Shown here: positions 1 through 6,094 of the stretch, piece after piece
How the letters are laid out: every line of letters starts with the position of its first letter
Numbering within the stretch: the stretch's first letter is position 1
Origin: an uncultured Clostridia bacterium
GTDB lineage: Bacteria > Bacillota_A > Clostridia > Oscillospirales > Oscillospiraceae
Direction: 5' to 3'
Assembly (NCBI GenBank): GCA_949289625.1
Contig: CASEPH010000353.1
Location: 1-10,426 of the forward strand
DNA length: 10,426 nt
The notes under the pieces: generated by a model
The model's input: only the letters and a program-made list of their open reading frames with translations
What the model was told of the DNA's origin: nothing
Database searches by the model: none
Translations under genes and position numbers: made by a program

Positions 1-3
1 TTC

Positions 4-10
4 TCTCCTT
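4..10 (-). promoter_or_regulatory. Ribosome binding site of a gene beyond the left edge
   Basis: The minus strand reads AAGGAGA here and the window ends four bases further on. This is a near-perfect Shine-Dalgarno sequence placed where a start codon just outside the window would be served. It implies a further minus-strand gene to the left, separated from the operon in this window by a terminator and its own promoter. The product cannot be seen. Confidence 0.55.
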
Positions 11-143
11 ATATATCCAGCTTATGTGTTTTTTATAAAATTTCCGATCTCTTCAGAAGGTTGGATTTTTTAAGGATGCTGCGTTATGTCCTTCTTGAAT
101 TTACGCTTTCTTAGCATCTTGTGTATAGAGCTTACGAATTCAA

Positions 144-177
144 TTTGATAATATGCTAATAAGCTAATTATATCAAA
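144..177. repeat. Inverted repeat overlapping the -10 box (candidate operator)
   Basis: TTTGATA at 144-150 is matched by its perfect reverse complement TATCAAA at 171-177. The 20 bases between carry a direct repeat, GCTAAT-AA-GCTAAT (155-168). The right arm overlaps the TATAAT box of the minus-strand promoter, which is where a repressor could block polymerase. A short arm in AT-rich DNA can arise by chance, so the operator role is inferred. Confidence 0.35.
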
Positions 178-194
178 CGTCCTTATTTTTACAA
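167..194 (-). promoter_or_regulatory. Probable sigma-A promoter for the gene to the left of the window
   Basis: On the minus strand a TTGTAA box (194-189) is followed after 16 bases by a perfect TATAAT box (172-167). It lies directly downstream of the operon terminator and about 155 bases upstream of the ribosome binding site at the left edge, so it would give a long leader. The -10 box lies inside an inverted repeat (144-177), which could place it under repressor control. Nothing longer than a 15-codon ORF occupies the leader. The call rests on box sequence and spacing only; AT-rich DNA yields chance matches. Confidence 0.45.
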
Positions 195-195
195 T

Positions 196-246
196 AAAAA
201 GGGAGCGCCGCCACCGCATAACTGCCGATGATGGCGCTCTCTTTTT
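196..246. terminator. Bidirectional rho-independent terminator
   Basis: Positions 196-209 (AAAAAGGGAGCGCC) pair with 233-246 (GGCGCTCTCTTTTT) over 14 positions with a single G-U wobble, leaving a loop of about 23 bases. The GC-rich core is flanked by an A run on the left and a T run on the right, so transcripts from either direction end in a stem followed by U residues. It lies 121 bases after the last minus-strand gene and would end the long conjugation operon. It could also block transcription entering from the left. Confidence 0.85.
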
Positions 247-366
247 GCTTAAATCTGAAAACCAGTCCTTTTACCTATATAGGAATACCTAGATATCACA
301 CATGAAAAATCAAGCTGCCTTTTACACGGAAATCCGGCGCAGTATATTTCTTTGTCTTTTTAAAGG
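247..366. other. Non-coding spacer with palindromes between the last gene and the terminator
   Basis: This 120-base spacer holds no credible gene. It contains the perfect 10-bp palindrome CCTATATAGG (274-283), overlapped by TAGG-AATA-CCTA (280-291) and followed by GATATC. In the minus-strand transcript these would form only weak AT-rich hairpins. They could be a protein-binding site or chance. Confidence 0.3.
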
Positions 367-543
367 TTACTTCCTGCATTTTGGGGAACCGCCGGGAAAG
401 TAGTAGGGGCAAACCAAAAGCCCCACTCGAAAACTCTGCTTACAGCTACGTGCGCATTTCTTGCAGACTTTATTATACTTGCGGCGGCCTTTTTCACTCA
501 AAAAGAGCGACCATTCCAGCCTCCATTTCTTGCTCCGGCTCAT
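367..543 (-). CDS. Small cysteine-rich conserved ICE protein (58 aa)
   Basis: An ATG at 543 overlaps the stop of the upstream ardA-type gene (ATGA), a standard sign of translational coupling, and an open frame of 58 codons runs to TAA at 367-369. The first 25 residues are basic (MSRSKKWRLEW...KGRRKYNK). A cysteine cluster follows: C27-x2-C30-x3-C34, then C45 and C56, embedded in CKKCARSCKQSFR and VCP. This looks like a small metal-binding knuckle. Small proteins with a C-x2-C-x3-CKQSFR signature occur, as I recall, in related Firmicute conjugative elements; no function is known to me. As last gene of the operon it may be a nucleic-acid-binding accessory or regulatory protein. It is short enough for gene callers to miss. 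Confidence 0.75.
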   Translation of the reverse strand: MSRSKKWRLEWSLFLSEKGRRKYNKVCKKCARSCKQSFRVGLLVCPYYFPGGSPKCRK

Positions 544-2399
544 AAGTCGCCCACCTCCGGAGGCTTCTTCTGCCGGGCGGGCTTATCCGGTACTTTTCGT
601 TCTGCACACTCTCGTTTTGCATCTTCCAGCCGCTCCTTGATGGACTGCTTTTTCTCCGGCTTGTTTTTGTGCGCGGCATCTTTGGCTTTCTCCACTTCCT
701 CACCACGGCGTCCATTGTTGATGACCTCGTCAATCATCCCATAGTCATCTTCCAGCGTCATCTCAGCGGTGCGAAGCGGATTCTCCGGCTCCACGGGGAT
801 AGATACAAGCTGGCCGTTGATGTTGGCAAACAATTCCGGTTTCTTGAACTGCTCAGTGTACTTCTGAATCATTTCTGGAGACAGCGATGTGAAATTCTCT
901 TCTCCCAGACCCATCACCAAGAAGGTGCCAGCCACAATGTCGTAAATCTCTCCATGCTCGTCACGAAGAGAACGATTCAGCTCCAAGCCAATAAGTTTGC
1001 CTTCATCGTTCAGTACCAATCCTACCGGATCGTTAAAGGGATAAGAGGCGGCAATATCACCGCCCACCTCCGCTTGCAGCGCATGGAGGCCAGGGTCAAT
1101 CTGCTTTACATAGGGCTCTTTCATGGGCTCCACTACCAGGACGGTTAATTTCTCCGGCGTGGTATGTTCGTGGGCGTTCCCACTGGGGATGGCAAAGGCG
1201 CGGCTTCCATTGGCCATGATGAGATACTTCCCATCCTCGGATTCGTGGTGGAAACCGTATCCCGCCGCCTCCATCTGTTCCCGGCTCATATCCGTCACAT
1301 GGAATGTGCCCCTGGGAGTTCGCACCGTTTCACCAGTATCCCGGTCATCCGGGGTGGGCGCCGCTTGCTGTCCGTACAGCTCCGCTTCATACTCCCGGCT
1401 GGCCTGCTTTGCAAAATCCAGCATTTCATCCACATGGGATTGGTCGGGATTTTCAATGGCTTCCCGGATCGTCGCAGGATCTACATCCAGACATTCATCA
1501 TAGCCGGTGGCATCCTTGAACTTCTCAATCTCCGAAGGCAGAAGATCCTCCGGCGTCTGACCAAATGCGGCCAGTTTATCAGACAACGCGGAGATACGGC
1601 CGGCCATCAGATTCTCAGAGATTTCTTCCCGTGCTGCTTGTACATCCGGATGTTCAGTGGCATACTGCGGATCACGCTGCCGGAAGAGTGCGTCTGCATC
1701 GTAGGCGATATCCGCAGCCCACGCCTCAATTTCTTCCTCGGGGATATCATCCTGAAAGGTGATGACCCGGCACTCGTCCGGGATGCTGCCACGTTCTCCG
1801 TCATAATAGATATCAAAGCTGTCACCGGTGTCCCGCACATAACCGAGATCGGTAAACTCGCCGCCTTCCTCCAGAGCAATGTCCCGGCCATAGGCCTCGT
1901 AGTCGATGTAGTTGCGCAGATGTTCCGGAACCTGTAGGGCATCCAGTTCCTCGACGTAATACCGGCCCAGGTCGTCGTGGTCGTGAACGTCAGGGTAAAA
2001 GTCATAGCAGTCCAGATTCATCGTCAGGTTGATCAACTCTTCGATGCTGCCGGTATGTTCGCCAATTTCCAGGGCCGCCTGGAACCGCTCATACTCATCC
2101 TGGCTCATGTCATCCAGCTTGGTGGCCAGATAGTTCAGTTCATCCAGATTGGCGTACTCGCCCAGCAGGTCATAGAGGCCGTTCACATAGCAGTCATAGT
2201 CCGTGATGAACCATTCCTCATAGGGCTGCCCGAAGTCATCCTTTTCGCCGATTCCGATGCGCTTAAAGACCTTCTGCATTTCTTCCGAGGTGGTGGGAAA
2301 CTTCACCCATTCTCCCACAAGGGCGCCCTCGTTGTACTTGCCCAGATTGGTAATGAACGCGGCAAAGGGATAATCTTTGTTGTAATCATAGTAGGGCAT
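540..2399 (-). CDS. ardA: ArdA antirestriction protein fused to a DUF3846 domain (619 aa)
   Basis: Residues 1-215 resemble ArdA, a DNA-mimic inhibitor of type I restriction enzymes: a short N-terminal Y/F-rich beta region (PYYDYNKDYPFAAFITNLGK), then a strongly acidic stretch with many D, E and Y residues. Residues 220-345 form an acidic helical linker. Residues 357-405 are a small unnamed domain (TPRGTFHVTDMSREQMEAAGYGFHH). Residues 415-530 match DUF3846 (VVEPMKEPYVKQID, NRSLRDEHGEIYDIVAGTFLV). A segment at 545-562 (AEMTLEDDYGMIDEVINN) is typical of this ICE group, and a basic tail follows (583-612). The ATG at 2399 has AAGGAGG seven bases upstream, overlapping the stop of the previous gene. 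ArdA alone is usually about 165-180 aa, so this is a fusion. It probably shields the incoming element from restriction; the role of DUF3846 is unknown. Confidence 0.85.
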   Translation of the reverse strand: MPYYDYNKDYPFAAFITNLGKYNEGALVGEWVKFPTTSEEMQKVFKRIGIGEKDDFGQPYEEWFITDYDCYVNGLYDLLGEYANLDELNYLATKLDDMSQDEYERFQAALEIGEHTGSIEELINLTMNLDCYDFYPDVHDHDDLGRYYVEELDALQVPEHLRNYIDYEAYGRDIALEEGGEFTDLGYVRDTGDSFDIYYDGERGSIPDECRVITFQDDIPEEEIEAWAADIAYDADALFRQRDPQYATEHPDVQAAREEISENLMAGRISALSDKLAAFGQTPEDLLPSEIEKFKDATGYDECLDVDPATIREAIENPDQSHVDEMLDFAKQASREYEAELYGQQAAPTPDDRDTGETVRTPRGTFHVTDMSREQMEAAGYGFHHESEDGKYLIMANGSRAFAIPSGNAHEHTTPEKLTVLVVEPMKEPYVKQIDPGLHALQAEVGGDIAASYPFNDPVGLVLNDEGKLIGLELNRSLRDEHGEIYDIVAGTFLVMGLGEENFTSLSPEMIQKYTEQFKKPELFANINGQLVSIPVEPENPLRTAEMTLEDDYGMIDEVINNGRRGEEVEKAKDAAHKNKPEKKQSIKERLEDAKRECAERKVPDKPARQKKPPEVGDL

Positions 2400-2516
2400 G
2401 GTAACGCCTCCTTACAGTTCCGGTGCAGGCTTTTTCTGATGGGGTTGTACCTTGTTCGAACGTGAAGACGCTTTCCGGCTCTGCGCCAGCTGCTCCTTGA
2501 TAGAAAGCTTTTTCTC
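632..2516 (-). repeat. Duplicated tail-encoding segment at 632-656 and 2492-2516
   Basis: Two 25-base segments, at 632-656 and 2492-2516, agree at 22 positions and lie in the same reading frame of two adjacent genes. Both encode EKK-x-SIKE-x-L near the C-terminus, and both proteins then continue as K/R-rich, proline-containing chains (KKPPEVGDL and KKPAPEL). The span given covers both copies; only the two short segments are repeated. Either the module was duplicated or both tails are held similar by a shared function. Confidence 0.6.
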
Positions 2517-2933
2517 AGCCTGTATTTCTCTGGGACGTTCATGTACCCACTCGTTGCCGGAAAGGGCAAGATAGCCGTGCCTTGTAAAGCAGCCCTGTTC
2601 TTCCTGCATGGCAAACTCACCGAAAGGGACAGGATTAATAGCATCCAACAGCTTCGGCGGCAAAAGAACATCCAAATGCTGCGCCAGATACCGCCAGCCC
2701 ACATCTTCCACCTTACTGATGTTGGGCTCCAGAACAAAATATCCTGTGTTGGCGGGAAACTCACGGAACTGTTCCAAGGTGGTCAGTCGATGCGGTGACT
2801 CCTGGACTGCGGCCAGCAGATCGCGTTCCGTCGGGGACAGCCTTGCCAGTGCCTTCGCCGCCGCGTCCAGTTCGCTTGCGTCGCTGCCAGAGGGCATCGT
2901 GTGCCGAATAAAGTCAGTGTTAGAGTTGCTCAT
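2412..2933 (-). CDS. Conserved ICE protein of unknown function (173 aa)
   Basis: I do not recognise a named family. The protein is soluble, with no signal peptide or membrane segment. Residues 20-110 look globular and mostly helical (LSPTERDLLAAVQES, WRYLAQHLDVLLPPKLLDAI), followed by VPFGEFAMQEEQGCFTRHGYL at about 102-122. From about residue 139 the chain becomes a lysine-rich tail (EKKLSIKEQLAQSRK...HQKKPAPEL) that matches the tail of the downstream ArdA fusion. The ATG at 2933 has AAAGGAGA just upstream. It follows topB after 48 bases, the largest gap in the operon, and precedes the ardA-type gene by 12 bases. Position between topB and ardA suggests a role in establishment or antirestriction, but that is inference from neighbours only. 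Confidence 0.7.
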   Translation of the reverse strand: MSNSNTDFIRHTMPSGSDASELDAAAKALARLSPTERDLLAAVQESPHRLTTLEQFREFPANTGYFVLEPNISKVEDVGWRYLAQHLDVLLPPKLLDAINPVPFGEFAMQEEQGCFTRHGYLALSGNEWVHERPREIQAEKKLSIKEQLAQSRKASSRSNKVQPHQKKPAPEL

Positions 2934-2981
2934 GCCATCTCCTTTCCAAGATAGACATATGAAAAGAAAACCGGACTGAAT

Positions 2982-5048
2982 TTACTTTTCGATGCGGTAA
3001 GTCACATACTTCCCGCCGGTGTCGGCCAGGACAATTGTCCCGTCATAGCTTTTACCGGTTCGCAGGGAACGCAACCCTTTGACCTTTACCTTGCCATCTT
3101 TCAGCAAAGCGGCAGCAATTTTAGCGGTAAAGGATTTGCCGCGCTGCTCGAAAAAACGGTCGTTCTTCCACATGACAAACTGGCAGGCCCGGTCGGAACA
3201 GGCATAGTTCTTTTTGCCCTCATAGACCGGATTGCCGCAGCGGGGGCAAATCCCAATTATTTTGCGCTCCGGTTGGAACAGCTTTTGTCCATCCTCGGAA
3301 ATGTGGGAGTGGTTCCGCACCAGCTCTGTTGCCATCGCTTCGATCCCCGTCATGAAATCATCCGGCGAAGTCTGGCCCTTTGCAACCTCGTTCAACTGTT
3401 GCTCCCAATTCGCTGTCAACTTGGGAGATGTCAGCAACTCCGGCAGCACGGTAACCAGATTGACGCCTGCCTTTGTAGGAATCAGGTTCTTGCCCTTGCG
3501 CTCCACAAACCCGCCGGATACTAGCTTCTCAATGATGGACGCACGAGTCGCCGGTGTGCCCAGACCCTTGCGTTCTGCTTCCTCCGGAATATCTTCCTTG
3601 CCCGCGTTCTCCATGGCTGACAGTAGCGTGTCCTCAGTGTAGGGCTTGGGCGGGGAAGTGAAGTGTTCAGTGACCGATGCTGTAACCGACTCAAAAAGCT
3701 GCCCCTCAGTCAAAGCAGGAAGATCGCCTTCGGCATCTTCATCCTCCGTTTTTTCCTTCAGGGAAGATTGGAACACCTCCTGGATGGATCGCCAGCCCTG
3801 GGAAAGCACCTGCTTTCCCTTTACCGTGAAGGTGCGTCCACCACACTCAAAAGTTGCTGTGACCGCTTCATACACGAAAGGCTCCGCTGCCGCACACAAC
3901 AGCTTGCAGCAAACCAGCAGCAGAAGTTTTCGCTCACCCACAGGAAGAGCGGAAATATCCGCCTTTTCCAGCTCTAGTGTGGGAATCAAAGCATGGTGGT
4001 CGGATACCGCCTTATCGTTTACCAGTACAGCAACATCGGGGAAAAACTCCGCACAGGTATCGAAGGGCGGTACACGCGCCGCCAGATGGAGAACCATCGA
4101 GGCGGTCTCGGACATGTCGCCGGTCAGATACCGGCTATCCGTCCGGGGATAGGTCAGCAGTTTCTTCTCGTAGAGGGACTGGGCATAGTCCAGTGTTTGC
4201 TTGGCCGTGTAACCGAACATCCGGTTTGCTTCCCTCTGCAAGGTGGTCAGGTCGTACAGCTTGGGCGGTTTCTCGGTCTTTTTCTCGCGCACCAGGGATA
4301 CACATACGGCCCGCTGCCCATCGCAGGCGTCACGGATGGCCTGCGCTTCCTCCAGTGAGGCAATACGCTCGCTGACAGCCTCGGCGCTGTCCAGATTCAG
4401 CCGCACATGATGATATTTTTCCTTGCGGAAAAGCATAATTTTACTGTTCCGCTCAGCCAACATCGCCAGGGTGGGTGTCTGCACCCGGCCCACATTCAAA
4501 GTGCGGTGATAGAGGACGGAAAACAGACGGCTTGCATTGATGCCAATCAGCCAGTCGGCTTTTTGGCGGCAGAGTGCCGACTGGTAAAGAGCATCATAGT
4601 CCGTGCCGGGCTGCAGGTCGGTAAAGCCTTCCCGGATTGCTGCGTCCTCCATGGAAGAAATCCAGAGTCGGGAAAAAGGTTTGGCGCATCCGGCCACTTC
4701 ATAGACTAGCCGGAAGATCAGTTCGCCCTCGCGTCCTGCATCACAGGCGTTGACCACTTCCGTCACATCGGGTCGTTCCATCAGCGATTGCAGGACATGG
4801 AACTGGGCGGCCTTTTCCTTAGACACCACATAGCGGAAAGGTCTGGGCAAGATGGGAAGGTCTTCATACCGCCACTTTTTGTATCGCTCATCGTAGGCGG
4901 CTGCGTCTGCCAGCCCCACCAAATGGCCGATGCACCAGGAGATCAGCCAGCCGTTGCCCTCAAAATAACCGTCAGCCCTGGATGTGACGCCCAGGACCGA
5001 CGCGATACTCTTGGCTACGCTCGGTTTCTCACAGATCACCAGTTTCAC
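2982..5048 (-). CDS. topB: DNA topoisomerase III (type IA), ICE-encoded
   Basis: A full-length type IA topoisomerase of 688 aa, which cuts and rejoins single strands to unlink DNA. The Toprim domain carries the metal-binding acids E7 ([12 protein letters not shown]) and D103/E107 ([13 protein letters not shown]). The catalytic tyrosine is Y300 in [12 protein letters not shown], and [10 protein letters not shown] (185-194) is the conserved RVQTPTL segment. Residues near 500 ([18 protein letters not shown]) continue the family signature. The C-terminus has a zinc knuckle (CPRC...CSDRAC) and a DNA-binding tail domain. The gene starts with GTG at 5048, overlapping the DUF4366 stop as GTGA, so it is translationally coupled. 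Tn1549-like elements carry topB at this place, where it likely resolves topology during transfer replication. No key residue is missing. Confidence 0.96.
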   Translation of the reverse strand: MKLVICEKPSVAKSIASVLGVTSRADGYFEGNGWLISWCIGHLVGLADAAAYDERYKKWRYEDLPILPRPFRYVVSKEKAAQFHVLQSLMERPDVTEVVNACDAGREGELIFRLVYEVAGCAKPFSRLWISSMEDAAIREGFTDLQPGTDYDALYQSALCRQKADWLIGINASRLFSVLYHRTLNVGRVQTPTLAMLAERNSKIMLFRKEKYHHVRLNLDSAEAVSERIASLEEAQAIRDACDGQRAVCVSLVREKKTEKPPKLYDLTTLQREANRMFGYTAKQTLDYAQSLYEKKLLTYPRTDSRYLTGDMSETASMVLHLAARVPPFDTCAEFFPDVAVLVNDKAVSDHHALIPTLELEKADISALPVGERKLLLLVCCKLLCAAAEPFVYEAVTATFECGGRTFTVKGKQVLSQGWRSIQEVFQSSLKEKTEDEDAEGDLPALTEGQLFESVTASVTEHFTSPPKPYTEDTLLSAMENAGKEDIPEEAERKGLGTPATRASIIEKLVSGGFVERKGKNLIPTKAGVNLVTVLPELLTSPKLTANWEQQLNEVAKGQTSPDDFMTGIEAMATELVRNHSHISEDGQKLFQPERKIIGICPRCGNPVYEGKKNYACSDRACQFVMWKNDRFFEQRGKSFTAKIAAALLKDGKVKVKGLRSLRTGKSYDGTIVLADTGGKYVTYRIEK

Positions 5049-5800
5049 TGTGCTTCCTCACTTTCCTCCGGCTGGGGTGTCTCATCTTCGTTGATGTAAT
5101 CTTCCTCATCCTCAAAGGCGTAGTCATCGGGATCACTGCTGGCCTCGGGGGCCTGGTTGGGACGGATGAACTTGATATAAGCGAAAGCACCGGCACCGGC
5201 CAAAGCGACCAGAAGAACAATGAGCATCAGTACGGCAGCACTACCGTTGGATGTCTCTTCCTCCGGTTCCGGTTCGGGCTCCGGCTCCACTCCAGCACAA
5301 CCATTCATGTCAAGGCTACATACTTTACAGGCCGTGTTGACGGCTCCGGGTTCACATTTCTCCGTGCAAGTACACACAACGGGAGTCTCCGGTGTTCCTC
5401 CGTCCTCCATGAGTGCCATCAAGTCTTGTTCATCCACCTGATTGAGGAAGTGTACAGCGGTTTCTTTATCATCGTTGGCCCGGTCAATCAAAATATAAAA
5501 GTAGTTGCCTGCCTTGGTGGTAACGGTGATGAGTTGCTTATCCCCGTAATAGTCATCCACCAATGTTGCGTTGCCTTCCGGTGTCAACGGTTGCCCCTCC
5601 GGTTCCATGCCGCCGGTGACCGGCTCCTCTGTGAGTTCCGGCACAGGTGTAGTCTCCGGCGTTTCGGGAGCAGGCGTAGCGGTGTAATAGGGTTCGTTCT
5701 CTCCGCCTGTGGCAAATGCCGGAACGGAAAAAGCGGCGGCAAACAGGAGTACGGCTGCCAGTGCCGCACAAAGACGGGCATACATCTCAGTCATTCTCAT
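5045..5800 (-). CDS. DUF4366 family secreted, membrane-anchored ICE protein
   Basis: With the ATG at 5800 the protein has 251 aa; GGAG lies about ten bases upstream. A longer reading from 5821 adds seven residues without a clear ribosome binding site. A signal peptide is evident ([23 protein letters not shown]), followed by a P/T/E-rich stretch. Residues 80-135 hold the conserved DUF4366 core ([34 protein letters not shown]). Six cysteines cluster next (CTCTEKC...CKVC...C). A PE repeat leads to a C-terminal membrane helix (about 188-212) and an acidic cytoplasmic tail. It overlaps the DUF4315 gene by 14 bases and topB by 4. The family is tied to Tn1549-type transfer operons and has no established biochemical role; topology suggests an envelope component of the transfer channel. 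Confidence 0.88.
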   Translation of the reverse strand: MRMTEMYARLCAALAAVLLFAAAFSVPAFATGGENEPYYTATPAPETPETTPVPELTEEPVTGGMEPEGQPLTPEGNATLVDDYYGDKQLITVTTKAGNYFYILIDRANDDKETAVHFLNQVDEQDLMALMEDGGTPETPVVCTCTEKCEPGAVNTACKVCSLDMNGCAGVEPEPEPEPEEETSNGSAAVLMLIVLLVALAGAGAFAYIKFIRPNQAPEASSDPDDYAFEDEEDYINEDETPQPEESEEAQ

Positions 5801-6071
5801 CTTCCGCGTTCTCCATCTCATCGTCGTTGGGATCGGCTGCCGCCTCGGACTCCATCATGCCTTCCGGGAGCTTGATCAAACCGCTGGCGTAGGCCTTGAG
5901 GAAGACGGTCAGTTCCTTGCTGTCCATCTTTACCGCCTTGACCATGCGGGCAATTTCCAGATTTTCGGTTTCGGTGAGTTCATCTTCCAGCTCCCGAAGC
6001 CGTTTCTGCTGGGTGGCAATTTTCTCCTTGACCTTTTCGATATCGCGGCGGATCTTCTCAACAGTTGCCAT
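5787..6071 (-). CDS. DUF4315 family coiled-coil protein (94 aa)
   Basis: A small acidic protein. Residues 1-40 form an amphipathic coiled coil with heptads of K, E and L ([20 protein letters not shown]). This is followed by the family-typical segment [28 protein letters not shown] and an acidic D/E/N-rich end. The ATG at 6071 is preferred, being ten bases after AAAGGAG; a GTG at 6077 would add two residues. It lies 23 bases after the NlpC/P60 gene and overlaps the DUF4366 gene by 14 bases. DUF4315 is nearly always encoded between the CD1108-type NlpC/P60 protein and DUF4366 in these elements. The function is unknown; a scaffold or chaperone for the transfer machinery is a guess. Confidence 0.87.
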   Translation of the reverse strand: MATVEKIRRDIEKVKEKIATQQKRLRELEDELTETENLEIARMVKAVKMDSKELTVFLKAYASGLIKLPEGMMESEAAADPNDDEMENAEDEND

Positions 6072-6094
6072 GTACACAGTGCTCCTTTCTCAAT

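Noticed and set aside
70..117. A 15-codon minus-strand ORF (MLRKRKFKKDITQHP) in the leader, possibly a leader peptide
   Set aside because: No ribosome binding site precedes it, there is no attenuator-like hairpin with a U run after it, and such short ORFs are common by chance.
1..366. Attachment site or end of the element
   Set aside because: The drop in GC looks like an ICE boundary, but no integrase gene, direct repeat or tRNA end is visible, and the next minus-strand ribosome binding site suggests the element continues to the left.
494..733. 79-aa minus-strand ORF across the end of the ArdA fusion gene
   Set aside because: It is an out-of-frame reading of the basic-tail codons; the 58-aa frame starting at 543 has the coupled start and cysteine motif instead.
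1164..1937. Plus-strand ORF (257 codons) opposite the ArdA/DUF3846 gene
   Set aside because: Antisense shadow of a conserved protein; no recognised motif and no convincing translation signal.
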